DNA from: Paraburkholderia nodosa
Lineage (GTDB): Bacteria; Pseudomonadota; Gammaproteobacteria; Burkholderiales; Burkholderiaceae
DNA length: 64,000 bases
Reading direction: 5' to 3'
Assembly: GCF_001718195.1 (NCBI RefSeq)
Contig: NZ_MCNV01000010.1
Span: forward strand, 124,001-188,000
Part shown: positions 1 through 9,175 of the stretch, in pieces
Layout: every line of letters starts with the position of its first letter
How positions within the stretch are numbered: the first letter of the stretch is position 1
Translations under genes and position numbers: made by a program
The notes under the pieces: model-generated
Told to the model about the DNA's origin: nothing
Seen by the model: only the letters and a program-made list of their open reading frames with translations
Database searches by the model: none

Positions 1-617
1 ATCGAGCGGATGAACAGGCCGAGCGCCGTGCGGTTGACGATCAGCGCGGTGAGCGCGGTCACGGCAATCGCGATCCACACGGCGCACGGGATCAGCGCGA
101 AATAGCCGCCGCCCGCGACGAGATAACCGGGCGCGCCGATGGGGATGATCTGGCCGCCCGTGAGCAGCTGCGCCACCCCGCGGCCCGCCACCATCAGGAT
201 GAGCGTGGCGATGATCGGCTGCATGCCGACGAACGCGACGAGCAGCCCGTTCCAGATGCCGGCGAGCAGGCCCACCGCGAGCGCCGCGCCGAACGCGAGG
301 CCCACGCGCGAAGGATCGGCGGCGAGCACCGTGGCGGCCGCCGCACCCGCGATCGCCACGACTGCGCCCACGGAAATGTCGATGCCGCGCGTGGCGATCA
401 CGAGCGTCATGCCGAGCGACACCACGACGAGCGGCGCGGCGCGCATGAGGATGTCGATGGGCGCGCCGAACAGGTGGCCGCCCAGCATCGTGATCGAGAG
501 GAAGTTGCCGCGATGCACGACGTCGACGACGAAAAGCGCGATGAGCGTTACCGCGGGCCACACCAGCGGATGCCGGATGACGAGCGAAAGCCAGACGGGG
601 AGGGCGGGGCGCGTCAT
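1..617 (-). CDS. Sugar ABC transporter permease, YtfT/RbsC type (3' end outside window)
   Basis: Inner-membrane permease of a carbohydrate ABC importer of the CUT2 (ribose/galactofuranose) class. About 205 N-terminal residues are visible on the minus strand. They are very hydrophobic, with the family stretches LGMTLVIATRGIDISVGAVVAI and VNRTALGLFIRS near the cut edge. The ATG at 617 overlaps the stop of the ATPase gene (ATGA), so the two are translationally coupled. The binding protein and ATPase upstream in the same operon resemble E. coli YtfQ and YtfR, so this should be the YtfT-like or YjfF-like permease. The gene continues past base 1. The substrate is inferred from neighbours, not from this protein. 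Confidence 0.85.
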   Translation of the reverse strand, partial: MTRPALPVWLSLVIRHPLVWPAVTLIALFVVDVVHRGNFLSITMLGGHLFGAPIDILMRAAPLVVVSLGMTLVIATRGIDISVGAVVAIAGAAAATVLAADPSRVGLAFGAALAVGLLAGIWNGLLVAFVGMQPIIATLILMVAGRGVAQLLTGGQIIPIGAPGYLVAGGGYFALIPCAVWIAIAVTALTALIVNRTALGLFIRS

Positions 618-2137
618 CGACGGTCTCCGGCAATGAGGTCGTAGACTTCGTGCTCCGAGCGCGCCGCGCCCGAAAGCTCGGCCACCTTGCGCCGGTCGCG
701 CAGCACGGCGATGCGGTCGGAGACACGCACCACCTCGCTGATCTCCGACGAAATGAACAGGATGCCGAGGCCCTTTGCGCAAAGCGCGCGCACGCGGTCC
801 ATGATTTCGAACTTGGCGGCCACGTCGATGCCGCGTGTGGGTTCGTCGAGTATCAGCAACCGCGGTTTGGTCGCGAGCCAGCGCGCGAGCAGCACCTTCT
901 GCTGGTTGCCGCCCGAAAGCAGGCCAATGGGCTGTTCGGCGTCGCGCGCCTTGATGCCGAGTTGCTCGATATATTCGTTGGCCAGTTCGCGCTGGCGCGA
1001 GCGCCGTATCATGCGCCACCAGCCGAGTTGCGCCTGCAGCGCAAGCACGATGTTTTCGCGGATCGACAGATCGGCGACGATGCCTTCCTTCTTGCGGTCT
1101 TCGGGACAGTAGGCCATGCCGTGGCGCACGGCGTCTCGCGGCGAAGAAAGCTTCACCGCTTTGCCGTTGATATGCAGCGTTCCCGCATCGGCTTTGTCCG
1201 CGCCGAACAGCAGGCGGGCGGTTTCCGTGCGGCCCGAGCCGAGCAGGCCAGCGAGGCCGAGAATCTGGCCCGGCTGCACTTCCAGATCGAGCGGATTGAG
1301 CACGCCGCGGCGCGCCACGCCTTGCGCCGCAAGATACGGTTCGGCGTTCGTTGCCGCCGTCTCGCCGTGCACCGTTTCGGCTTGCGTGAGCCGCTCGCCC
1401 GCGTTCTGCAGGCCCACCATTTTCGCGACCAGCGTTTGCACCGGCAGGTCGGCGGCGAGATATTCGCCTTCGCGCTCGCCGTTGCGCATCACCGTGATGC
1501 GATCGGAGATCGCATAGGTCTGCTCGAGAAAATGCGTGACGAACAGGATCGCAATGCCCGACGCTTTCAGCTTGCGCAGCACGTCGAACAGGCGCGCGAC
1601 TTCGCCTTCGTCGAGGCTCGAAGTCGGTTCGTCGAGAATCAGAATGCGCGCATCGACGGACACCGCGCGCGCAATCGCCACCATCTGCTGCATCGCAATG
1701 GGGTAGGTGTCGAGCGACTGCGTGACGTCGAGAGAGAGATTCAGTTGCGCGAGCGCTTCTTCTGCGCGGCGATGAATCGTTTTCCAGTCGATCAGGCCGA
1801 GGCCACGCTTGCGCGGCTGGCGGCCCGCGAAAATGTTCTCCGCAACCGAGAGGTTCGGGCAGAGATTGACCTCCTGGTAGAGCGTCTGGATGCCGGCGGC
1901 TTCCGCCATCTGCGGCGTCGGGAAGTGCACCGCCTCGCCCGCGAGGCGTATCTCGCCCGCCTCGGGCTGGTGCACGCCGGTCAGCACGTTGATGAGCGTG
2001 GACTTGCCGGCGCCGTTCTGCCCCATCAGCGTATGGATTTCGCCGGGGTACAGACGAAAATCGACCCGGTCGAGCGCACGCACGCCGGGGAAGGTTCGGG
2101 TAAGACCGACGGTTTCGAGTATCGGGGCAACGCTCAT
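614..2137 (-). CDS. Sugar ABC transporter ATPase, tandem NBD (YtfR/RbsA type)
   Basis: Cytoplasmic ATPase of about 507 residues with two nucleotide-binding domains, as usual for CUT2 importers. First domain: Walker A GQNGAGKST near residues 39-47 and Walker B ILILDEPTSSLD. Its signature region reads MQQMVAIARA rather than LSGGQ. Second domain: degenerate Walker A (GLLGSGRTE), signature LSGGNQQKV and Walker B LLILDEPTRGID. Asymmetric domains are normal for this family. The ATG at 2137 is preferred; an in-frame TTG lies two codons upstream. It follows the binding-protein gene by about 95 bases and overlaps the permease start. Pairing with a YtfQ-like protein suggests a furanose-sugar importer. 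Confidence 0.9.
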   Translation of the reverse strand: MSVAPILETVGLTRTFPGVRALDRVDFRLYPGEIHTLMGQNGAGKSTLINVLTGVHQPEAGEIRLAGEAVHFPTPQMAEAAGIQTLYQEVNLCPNLSVAENIFAGRQPRKRGLGLIDWKTIHRRAEEALAQLNLSLDVTQSLDTYPIAMQQMVAIARAVSVDARILILDEPTSSLDEGEVARLFDVLRKLKASGIAILFVTHFLEQTYAISDRITVMRNGEREGEYLAADLPVQTLVAKMVGLQNAGERLTQAETVHGETAATNAEPYLAAQGVARRGVLNPLDLEVQPGQILGLAGLLGSGRTETARLLFGADKADAGTLHINGKAVKLSSPRDAVRHGMAYCPEDRKKEGIVADLSIRENIVLALQAQLGWWRMIRRSRQRELANEYIEQLGIKARDAEQPIGLLSGGNQQKVLLARWLATKPRLLILDEPTRGIDVAAKFEIMDRVRALCAKGLGILFISSEISEVVRVSDRIAVLRDRRKVAELSGAARSEHEVYDLIAGDRR

Positions 2138-2232
2138 AAGCAACCGTGAAAGAGGCCAGAGCGCGCGGTATGCTGAGTCAACTCCTTAAATACTAAGGGC
2201 AACGAAGCACGCCGCGCCGCTTGCAGCGAAGT

Positions 2233-3201
2233 TTAGTACTTGCGCGACGGGAGCACCTGTGCCGCCACGTCCTCCGGGAACACCGTTTCGTTCGTCACGA
2301 TGCGCTTGGGCAACTGCTTGCCCGCCACGACGTCCTTCACGGCGCTCATGAGCTGCGGCCCGAGCAGCGGGCTGCACTCCACGTCGACATTCATCTTGCC
2401 GGCGATCATCGCCTGGAAGCCGCCCTTGGTGGCGTCGAACGACACGACGCTGATGTCCTTGCCCGGCTTCATGCCGGCTTCTTCCATGGCCTGGATCGCG
2501 CCGAGCGCCATGTCGTCGTTATGCGCGTAGACCACGTTGATCTTGTTTCCATACGTCTTCGCGAATGCTTCCATGACCTGCTTGCCGCCGGCCAGCGTGA
2601 AGTCGCCGCTTTGCGACGCGATGATCTTGAACTTCGGATCGTTCTTGATCACTTCCATGAGGCCCGAATGACGGTCGTTGGCCGGTGCGGAACCCACGGT
2701 GCCTTGCAGTTCGACGATATTGATCGGGCCGGGGTTGTCCTTGTAGTGATCTTCAAGCCACTTGCCCGCGCGGCGGCCTTCTTCCATGAAGTCCGAGCCG
2801 ATCATCGTCACGTAGAGCGACTGATCCTTCACGTCGATGTTGCGGTCCGTGAGGATCACGGGAATCTTGGCGCGCCTGGCCTCCTGCAGCACCGGCTCCC
2901 AGCCCGATTCGACCACGGGCGAGAACGCGATCACGTCCACCTTCTGGGCGATATACGAGCGGATCGCCTTGATCTGGTTTTCCTGCTTCTGCTGGGCGTC
3001 CGAGAACTTGAGGTTGATACCGGCGTCTTTGGCGGCCTGTTTGACCGACACCGTGTTTGCCGTGCGCCAGGCGCTTTCCGCGCCGACCTGCGCAAAACCC
3101 AGCGTAATCTGCTTGTCTTCGGCGTGTGCGACACCCGCCGCCAACGAGAAAGCGGCCGCCGCAGCGACCAACCCGCTTACCATGCGTGTTGCCAGTTTCA
3201 T
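2233..3201 (-). CDS. Sugar ABC transporter periplasmic binding protein, YtfQ-like
   Basis: Periplasmic sugar-binding protein of 322 residues, peripla_BP_4 fold. The N terminus is a Sec signal peptide ending AGVAHA|ED near residue 27. It closely follows the E. coli YtfQ (galactofuranose-binding) pattern: DAQQKQENQIKAIRS, VVESGWEPVLQEA, DRNIDVKDQSLY, ELQGTVGSAPANDR and VYAHNDDMALGAIQA. The start is supported by GGAGACACGC just before the ATG. It is the first gene of the minus-strand transporter operon and is divergent from the arabinonate dehydratase gene. That pairing suggests L-arabinose or another furanose as substrate; this is inference. Confidence 0.9.
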   Translation of the reverse strand: MKLATRMVSGLVAAAAAFSLAAGVAHAEDKQITLGFAQVGAESAWRTANTVSVKQAAKDAGINLKFSDAQQKQENQIKAIRSYIAQKVDVIAFSPVVESGWEPVLQEARRAKIPVILTDRNIDVKDQSLYVTMIGSDFMEEGRRAGKWLEDHYKDNPGPINIVELQGTVGSAPANDRHSGLMEVIKNDPKFKIIASQSGDFTLAGGKQVMEAFAKTYGNKINVVYAHNDDMALGAIQAMEEAGMKPGKDISVVSFDATKGGFQAMIAGKMNVDVECSPLLGPQLMSAVKDVVAGKQLPKRIVTNETVFPEDVAAQVLPSRKY

Positions 3202-3326
3202 GCGTGTCTCCGATGTAGCTCTGTGCGTTGTATTTCTTTAATTCATGGCGCTACACCCGCGTCCATCACGGCCGGACAGTATCACGAGAAGTATCGCGCC
3301 ATCCCTGGCCTTCGGTTATATCCTCT

Positions 3327-3336
3327 CGGTATACCG
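3327..3336. promoter_or_regulatory. Palindrome CGGTATACCG in divergent transporter/dehydratase promoter
   Basis: A perfect 10-bp palindrome lies in the 268-base region between the binding-protein gene and the dehydratase gene. A related half (CGGTTATA) sits just upstream. GGTATACC cores are common in FadR/GntR-type operators, and a similar site lies before the GntR gene at 15.6 kb. A role in controlling both divergent transcripts is plausible but not shown; no regulator gene is adjacent. Confidence 0.4.
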
Positions 3337-3469
3337 TTGGCCGCCCCTGCTGACCACAATAGACAAACTATATGCAACGACCAGAACGGTTTCGATTAGC
3401 GTTTTCCCGATAATCGCAGTCCATATAGTCATGCTATTTATAGGACTTTCTCACTAAGTGGGCAAAGCC

Positions 3470-5212
3470 ATGAACACCCGTAAGCCCAAGCTTCGCTCGG
3501 CCGCGTGGTTCGGCACCACGGATAAAAACGGCTTCATGTACCGGAGCTGGATGAAGAATCAAGGAATACCGGATCATGAGTTCGCCGGCAAGCCGATTAT
3601 CGGCATTTGCAATACGTGGTCGGAACTCACGCCGTGTAACGCGCACTTTCGCAAGCTCGCAGAGCACGTCAAGCGCGGCGTCTATGAAGCCGGTGGATTT
3701 CCGGTCGAGTTTCCCGTGTTCTCGAACGGTGAGTCGAACCTGCGGCCCACGGCCATGTTCACACGCAACCTCGCTTCGATGGATGTTGAGGAATCCATAC
3801 GAGGCAATCCAGTCGATGCCGTCGTGCTGCTGGTCGGCTGCGACAAGACCACGCCCGCATTGCTGATGGGCGCGGCCAGTTGCGACGTCCCTGCGATTGC
3901 CGTGACCGGCGGCCCGATGCTCAACGGCAAGCACGAAGGGCGCGATATCGGTTCGGGCACGGTGGTGTGGCAACTGAGCGAGCAGGTGAAGGCGGGCAAG
4001 ATTTCGATCCACGAGTTCATGTCGGCGGAGTCGGGCATGTCGCGCTCGGCGGGCACCTGCAACACCATGGGTACGGCTTCGACGATGGCGTGCATGGCCG
4101 AAGCGCTGGGCGTCACGCTGCCGCACAACGCGGCGATTCCGGCCGTGGACGCGCGCCGCTACGTGCTCGCGCACATGTCGGGCATGCGTATCGTGGAGAT
4201 GGCGCTCGAAGACCTGCGCCTCTCGAAGCTGCTCACGCGCGCGGCGTTCGAAAACGCCATTCGCACGAACGCGGCGATCGGCGGCTCGACCAATGCGGCG
4301 ATCCACCTGAAAGCGATCGCGGGACGCATCGGCGTGCCGCTCGAACTCGACGACTGGACGCGCATCGGGCAAGGTACGCCGACCCTCGTCGACCTGCAGC
4401 CTTCGGGCCGCTTTCTGATGGAGGAGTTCTATTACGCGGGCGGCTTGCCCGCCGTGCTGCGGCGCCTCGGCGAAGCGAATCTGCTGCCGCATCCCGATGC
4501 GCTCACGGCGAACGGCAAAACGCTGTGGGAAAACGTGCGCGAAGCGCCCATTCACAATGCCGAAGTGATTCGCCCGCTCGACAATCCGCTCGTCAAAGAC
4601 GGCGCGCTGTGCGTGCTGCGCGGCAATCTCGCACCGAACGGCGCGGTGTTGAAGCCGTCGGCGGCCACGCAGAAGCTGTTGAAACATCGCGGGCCCGCCG
4701 TGGTGTTCGAGAACTTCGACGACTACAAGGCGCGCATCGGCGACCCCGATCTCGACGTCACGGCCGATTCCGTGCTCGTCTTGAAGAACTGCGGGCCCAA
4801 GGGTTATCCGGGCATGGCTGAGGTGGGCAACATGGGCCTGCCGCCCAAGCTGCTTGCGCAGGGCGTGACCGACATGGTGCGCGTGTCGGACGCGCGCATG
4901 AGTGGCACGGCGTACGGCACGGTGGTGCTGCACGTGGCCCCTGAAGCGCGTGCGGGCGGCCCGCTCGCGATCGTGCGGGACGGCGACTGGATCGAGCTGG
5001 ACTGCGAGGAGGGCGTATTGCGCGTGGATATCAGCGACGAGGCGATCGTCGCGCGGCTCGACGAGTGGGCTGCGAACCAGCGGCCCATCCCCGCCGATCG
5101 CAGCGGTTATCGCAAGCTTTATGTCGAGCACGTGTTGCAGGCCGACGAGGGCTGCGATTTCGACTTCCTGGTGGGTTGCCGCGGCTCGGACGTGCCGAGC
5201 CACTCGCATTGA
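3470..5212 (+). CDS. araC: L-arabinonate dehydratase (IlvD/Edd family)
   Basis: Fe-S sugar-acid dehydratase of 580 residues that would convert L-arabinonate to 2-keto-3-deoxy-L-arabinonate in the oxidative arabinose pathway. The cysteine ligands seen are Cys56 (in ELTPCNAHF), Cys124 (in VGCDKTTPA) and Cys197 (in AGTCNTMGTAS). Their spacing of 68 and 73 residues matches the [2Fe-2S] ligands known for rhizobial L-arabinonate dehydratase. SDARMSGT at 473-480 is the family serine motif. The ATG at 3470 is preferred over an in-frame GTG at 3458. Divergence from a YtfQ-type transporter fits pentose use. Related xylonate or galactonate dehydratases share these motifs, so the substrate is probable, not certain. 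The symbol follows bacterial pathway usage and is unrelated to the AraC regulator. Confidence 0.82.
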   Translation: MNTRKPKLRSAAWFGTTDKNGFMYRSWMKNQGIPDHEFAGKPIIGICNTWSELTPCNAHFRKLAEHVKRGVYEAGGFPVEFPVFSNGESNLRPTAMFTRNLASMDVEESIRGNPVDAVVLLVGCDKTTPALLMGAASCDVPAIAVTGGPMLNGKHEGRDIGSGTVVWQLSEQVKAGKISIHEFMSAESGMSRSAGTCNTMGTASTMACMAEALGVTLPHNAAIPAVDARRYVLAHMSGMRIVEMALEDLRLSKLLTRAAFENAIRTNAAIGGSTNAAIHLKAIAGRIGVPLELDDWTRIGQGTPTLVDLQPSGRFLMEEFYYAGGLPAVLRRLGEANLLPHPDALTANGKTLWENVREAPIHNAEVIRPLDNPLVKDGALCVLRGNLAPNGAVLKPSAATQKLLKHRGPAVVFENFDDYKARIGDPDLDVTADSVLVLKNCGPKGYPGMAEVGNMGLPPKLLAQGVTDMVRVSDARMSGTAYGTVVLHVAPEARAGGPLAIVRDGDWIELDCEEGVLRVDISDEAIVARLDEWAANQRPIPADRSGYRKLYVEHVLQADEGCDFDFLVGCRGSDVPSHSH

Positions 5213-5258
5213 CATTCGGAATCCGTATCAAATCGCGCAGCGCCTGAAGGCGTAACCA

Positions 5259-6266
5259 TCAAGCCGCCTTCGGCGCGCGCTCGTCGGCGCCGAGGCAATT
5301 CAGACCCATGAGCGTCGCCTCGACGGCTTCGTCGAGCGGCGTATGCGGCTCGCGCCCGAGTTCGCGGACGAGGCGGGCGTTGTCGAGCTGCAACGGCTCG
5401 CTCCACAAATAGCGCATCTCCATCAGTTCGCGCAGCGTCGTCACGAAGGGCGAGATGGCGCGCATGAAGGCCCAGGCGAAGGGCTTGCTCTGCGGCTTCA
5501 GTCCGTGACGCCGGGCGACGCGGCAGATCGCTTCGACGAACTGCGAGCCATCGGCGTCCCAGTGGCCGGCCATGTGGAACACTGCGAACGCGGGCAGCGT
5601 GTCGCGCCGCTCGATCAGTTCGAGCATCGTACGCGCGACATCGGGCACGTACGACCACGCGTGGCCCACGCCGCGCGTCCCCGGCTGGCGTACGACCTGC
5701 ACCGGCTCGTCACGCTTCACGATCCCTTGCGCAAACCAGCTGTTGCCCACGTGCGGCCCGAAAAAGTCGCCCGCACGCACGACGATCGAGCGCACGCCAT
5801 GCTCGCTCGCGGCCCGCATGCGCCGCTCCAGTTCCACGCGAATCGCGCCCTTGCGCGTGAGCGGCTGCTGGGGCGAATCTTCACGCAGTACCGGGAAGGT
5901 GTCGGGCCCGAAGTTGTAGATGGTGCCCGGCAGCACGACGGTCGCGCCCACGGCGGCCGCGGCGGCGAGCGTGTTGTCGATCATCGGCAGCACGACTTCC
6001 GCCCAGCGCCGGTATCCGGGCGGGTTCACGGCGTGCACGATCACCGCGCAACCCTGCGCGGCGCGTACCACCGCTTCGTGCGAGAGCGCGTCGCCGTCGA
6101 CCCAGTCGATGGCGCCGGCGGCAGCCGTGCCCGGCGCACCGCCGCGCCGCAGCGCGCGGACTTGCCAGCCGGCGTCGAGCAACTGGCGCGCGACTTCGCT
6201 GCCGATTCCGCCGCTGGCGCCGAGTACGAGTGCGCGGTTCTGTCGATTGATGGGGGTGGCGTTCAT
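5259..6266 (-). CDS. NAD(P)-binding epimerase/dehydratase family protein (extended SDR)
   Basis: Cytoplasmic Rossmann-fold protein of 335 residues. The nucleotide-binding motif LGASGGIGSEVARQLL is near residues 15-30, followed by VIVHAVNPPGYRRW and VVLPGTIYNFGP. This resembles NAD-dependent epimerase/dehydratase or atypical extended SDR proteins. A classical YxxxK pair is not obvious, so catalysis is unclear. AGGAGAACCCGC before the ATG supports the start. It is divergent from a LysR gene 130 bases away, the usual arrangement for a LysR-controlled target. The substrate is unknown. Confidence 0.75.
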   Translation of the reverse strand: MNATPINRQNRALVLGASGGIGSEVARQLLDAGWQVRALRRGGAPGTAAAGAIDWVDGDALSHEAVVRAAQGCAVIVHAVNPPGYRRWAEVVLPMIDNTLAAAAAVGATVVLPGTIYNFGPDTFPVLREDSPQQPLTRKGAIRVELERRMRAASEHGVRSIVVRAGDFFGPHVGNSWFAQGIVKRDEPVQVVRQPGTRGVGHAWSYVPDVARTMLELIERRDTLPAFAVFHMAGHWDADGSQFVEAICRVARRHGLKPQSKPFAWAFMRAISPFVTTLRELMEMRYLWSEPLQLDNARLVRELGREPHTPLDEAVEATLMGLNCLGADERAPKAA

Positions 6267-6396
6267 GCGGGTTCTCCTGACGGGTGAGCGGTGATGAGGG
6301 GCATTCTGCGCCGCTTGCCGTCAATAGAAAATTGGCGAAAATAGACCATAATCTATACATTTATGTATAGCCTGCGATCTGAATTGGGGACGAAGT

Positions 6397-7293
6397 ATGG
6401 CCGACAAGGAACCGAACTGGGAGTGGTACCGGAGCTTTCTGCAGGTCCTGGAAAGCGGCTCGCTCTCGGCGGCCGCCCGCACGTTGGGCATCACGCAGCC
6501 GACCGTCGGCCGCCACATCGAAAGTCTGGAGGCGGCGCTTGGACTCACGCTGTTTACGCGCTCGTCCGATGGGTTCTCGCCAACCGAGGCGGCCAATGAA
6601 CTGCGGCCGTACGCGGTCGGCCTTGCGATGACGACGGCCGCCTTGCGCCGCGCGGCGAGCGGTCACGGCTCGGGCGTGCGCGGGACCGTGCGGCTGACGG
6701 CGAGCGAAGTCATCGGCGTCGAGGTCTTGCCGCCGATCCTGGCGGCGCTGCGCCACCAATATCCCGAGCTGAGGATCGAACTCGTGCTGTCAAACAGGGC
6801 GGACGACCTCCTGCGTCGTGAAGCGGACATTGCGATACGCATGTTCCGGCCAGTGCAGGAGGCGCTGATCGCCAAACGTGTTGGCGCGATCGACGTCGGG
6901 CTGCATGCCCACGAACGATATCTGGCGCTTCATGGCGTGCCGAAGTCGATGAAAGAGCTGACACGCCATTCGGTCATCGGCTTCGATCACGAGAACGCGT
7001 TCATTCGTTCGGTTCAGCCCAGGTTCGCAGCCTACAGCCGTCATAACTTTGCATTTCGCGCCGACAGCGATCTTGCCCAGTTGGCCGCGATACGCGCTGG
7101 TTTCGGCATCGGCGGGTGCCAGTCGCCGTTGGCGGCAAGAGACCCGAAGCTGGTGCGCGTTCTGCGCGACGAGTTCTCGCTGAGCCTGGATACGTGGGTC
7201 GCCATGCATGAGGATCTGCGCACGAGCGCGCGTTGCACGGTAACTTTTGCGGCGCTGGCGTCGGGGCTTAGTGCTTACATAGAAGGCGCGTAA
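6397..7293 (+). CDS. LysR family transcriptional regulator
   Basis: DNA-binding regulator of 298 residues. The N-terminal winged helix reads FLQVLESGSLSAAARTLGITQPTVGRHIESLE (about residues 15-46) with the usual LFTRSSDGFSPTEAA wing. The rest is a periplasmic-binding-like effector domain containing the typical ADIAIRMFRP segment. It diverges from the NAD-binding reductase gene and probably controls it. Its 3' end is only 8 bases from the 3' end of the next LysR gene on the other strand. The effector is unknown. Confidence 0.9.
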   Translation: MADKEPNWEWYRSFLQVLESGSLSAAARTLGITQPTVGRHIESLEAALGLTLFTRSSDGFSPTEAANELRPYAVGLAMTTAALRRAASGHGSGVRGTVRLTASEVIGVEVLPPILAALRHQYPELRIELVLSNRADDLLRREADIAIRMFRPVQEALIAKRVGAIDVGLHAHERYLALHGVPKSMKELTRHSVIGFDHENAFIRSVQPRFAAYSRHNFAFRADSDLAQLAAIRAGFGIGGCQSPLAARDPKLVRVLRDEFSLSLDTWVAMHEDLRTSARCTVTFAALASGLSAYIEGA

Positions 7294-7301
7294 CGATCGC
7301 C

Positions 7302-8225
7302 TCAGCGCGGCGCGCGGCCTGCCCGCGCATACGAAGCGAGCATGGTCGCGAGTTCCTGTGCGGCAGGCGTGAGCGGCACGGCCGCGCGCTGCAGCAAACA
7401 GACCTGCTGCGCCGCGGGCCGTTCGGCGATCCTGATGCGCGCGAGCCGTTTGGCAAACGGGCCGCGCGTGGCGACCACCGACGACTCCAGCGCGAGGCAA
7501 TCCGTTTCGCTGACCCAATGCAGCGTTTCGAAGAGCCCCTCCACCGTCGCGACGATGCGCGGCGGCGGCAACCCGTGGTCGGTGAAGAACGTCGTGAGCC
7601 GGCTCGAAGCGAAGGCGTCCGCGATATTGGGCGAGCGCGTCGCGAGCCAGTCGCAGTGCGTGAGCGAGCGCAGCGTGCGCGCCCCCGCCTTCGGGTGGTC
7701 GCGGCGGCAGACGATCACCGGGTCCGACGGGTAAAGCTCCGTCACCGAGAGATCGGTCGTATCGGTCTGGTCGGAAACGAGTGCGAGCGCGAAATCGAGT
7801 GTGCCTTCGCGTATCCACGAGATCATCATGCGCGACGTGCCCGTGCGCAGACGCAGCGCCACGCGTGGAAACCGCGTGTTGTACTGCCCGAGCACGGGCA
7901 CGAGCGCGTCCATGAGCGGTTCGGTCGTCAGGCCGAACGCCACTTCGCCCGCGTAATCGCCGCGCAGTTGCTGCGCCTCTTCGCTCGCGCGCTCGCACTC
8001 GCCGAGAATCGACGCCGCTCGTACCAGCATGCGCTGGCCGAGCACCGTGAGCGTCACGCCGCGATTCGTGCGTGTGAGCAGCGGGCCTCCCAGTTCGACT
8101 TCGAGATTCTGCAACTGCTGCGTCACGCCGCTTTGCGCCACGCCGAGCGCGCGCGACGCCGCCCGCACACTGCCACGCTGGGCGACGGCGACGAAGACGC
8201 GCAACTGGGAGAGCGTGAGACTCAT
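7302..8225 (-). CDS. LysR family transcriptional regulator
   Basis: Regulator of 307 residues. The helix-turn-helix reads LRVFVAVAQRGSVRAASRALGVAQSGVTQQLQNLE, beginning about eight residues from the preferred ATG at 8225. An in-frame ATG at 8261 would add 12 unconserved residues; neither start has a clear ribosome site. The gene is divergent from the binding protein and AstE-like hydrolase pair at 8347-10294, so these are its likely targets. The effector domain carries FALALVSDQTD, a normal LysR core. The ligand may be an amino acid or derivative, judged from context only. Confidence 0.88.
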   Translation of the reverse strand: MSLTLSQLRVFVAVAQRGSVRAASRALGVAQSGVTQQLQNLEVELGGPLLTRTNRGVTLTVLGQRMLVRAASILGECERASEEAQQLRGDYAGEVAFGLTTEPLMDALVPVLGQYNTRFPRVALRLRTGTSRMMISWIREGTLDFALALVSDQTDTTDLSVTELYPSDPVIVCRRDHPKAGARTLRSLTHCDWLATRSPNIADAFASSRLTTFFTDHGLPPPRIVATVEGLFETLHWVSETDCLALESSVVATRGPFAKRLARIRIAERPAAQQVCLLQRAAVPLTPAAQELATMLASYARAGRAPR

Positions 8226-8346
8226 GGGCGACGACTGGCTGTGATCGGTATGTGTGATCATGATAGACGAATTCGAGCTTTTCCCGAACGCAGCGTCGTC
8301 CTACCATCGGTCGGCAGGAGACCCCCACGTTCACTGATCGCTCATC

Positions 8347-9117
8347 ATGAAAAAAATCCCGTCGATCCTTCTTTCGCTCGCGCTGGCCCTGAGCAGCAAT
8401 GCCTTCGCGCGCGAGGGCGACATCGTGCGCCTCGGCATCGATCCGACCTATCCGCCCATGGACGCCAAGGCACCCGACGGCTCGCTCAAAGGCTTCGACG
8501 TCGATCTCGGCAACGAGATCTGCCGCCGGATTCACGCGCATTGCCAGTGGGTCGAGCTGGAGTTCTCGGGCATGATCCCGGCGCTGCAGGCGCGCAAGAT
8601 CGACGCGATCATGTCGTCGATGGCGATCACCGCGAAGCGCGAGCAGCAAATTCTCTTCACATCGAAGCTGTTCCAGTTCAAGTCGCGGCTCGTCGCACGC
8701 AAGGGCGCCCCGTTCGGCGCCACCGTGCCGTCGCTGGCCGGCAAGTCGGTCGGGGTGCAGGCGGGCACGCAGTTCGAGACCTATGCGCTCGCGAACTGGG
8801 CGCCGGCGGGCGTGCACGTCGTCACCTACAAGAGCCAGGACGAAGTGTTCGCCGACCTCGTCAACGGGCGGCTCGATGCCGCGCTGCTGGGCTACGTCGA
8901 AGCGGATTACGGCTTCCTGCGCACGCCGCAGGGCAACGGTTTCGCGTTTGCCGGCGGCCCGATTTCGATGGGCGACCGCGGCACGGGCATCGGCATGCGC
9001 AAGGACGAAACGGTGCTGCAGGCGCAGATGAACGACGCGATCGCGTCCATGCTCAAGGACGGCACCTACGCGCAGATCGCGCATCGCTATTTCGACTTCG
9101 ATCCGTACGGAAACTGA
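8347..9117 (+). CDS. Amino-acid-type ABC transporter substrate-binding protein (family 3)
   Basis: Periplasmic solute-binding protein of 256 residues, similar to the lysine/arginine/ornithine-binding group. The signal peptide ends near SSNAFA|RE. Family motifs are LRLGIDPTYPPMDAKAPDG-like residues near the N terminus (GIDPTYPPM), GFDVDLGNEIC, MSSMAITAKREQQI (family form MSSMSITPERQK) and VQAGTQFETYA. No permease or ATPase gene accompanies it, so it may use a transporter encoded elsewhere or act as a sensor. A hydrolase of the AstE/aspartoacylase family follows after 58 bases. The stop codon lies in a tandem repeat. Confidence 0.85.
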   Translation: MKKIPSILLSLALALSSNAFAREGDIVRLGIDPTYPPMDAKAPDGSLKGFDVDLGNEICRRIHAHCQWVELEFSGMIPALQARKIDAIMSSMAITAKREQQILFTSKLFQFKSRLVARKGAPFGATVPSLAGKSVGVQAGTQFETYALANWAPAGVHVVTYKSQDEVFADLVNGRLDAALLGYVEADYGFLRTPQGNGFAFAGGPISMGDRGTGIGMRKDETVLQAQMNDAIASMLKDGTYAQIAHRYFDFDPYGN

Positions 9118-9144
9118 GCGGGAAACTGAGCGGCAACTGAGCCG
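9109..9144 (+). repeat. Three 12-bp tandem units spanning a stop codon
   Basis: GGAAACTGAGCG occurs twice back to back, followed by the diverged unit GCAACTGAGCCG. The first unit contains the last codons and TGA stop of the binding-protein gene. The other copies repeat the end of the gene into the spacer before the hydrolase gene. It looks like slippage duplication. Confidence 0.75.
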
Positions 9145-9175
9145 CTGCACACATTTTTGAAACCGCATTGACTTC

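Noticed and set aside
650..2149. Long open frame of about 500 codons opposite the sugar ATPase gene
   Set aside because: Arg/His-rich antisense shadow of the ATPase codons in GC-rich DNA; no domain, and the ATPase is certain.
3434..5215. 593-codon minus frame opposite the dehydratase
   Set aside because: Low-complexity, His/Arg-rich shadow; the dehydratase has clear cluster cysteines.
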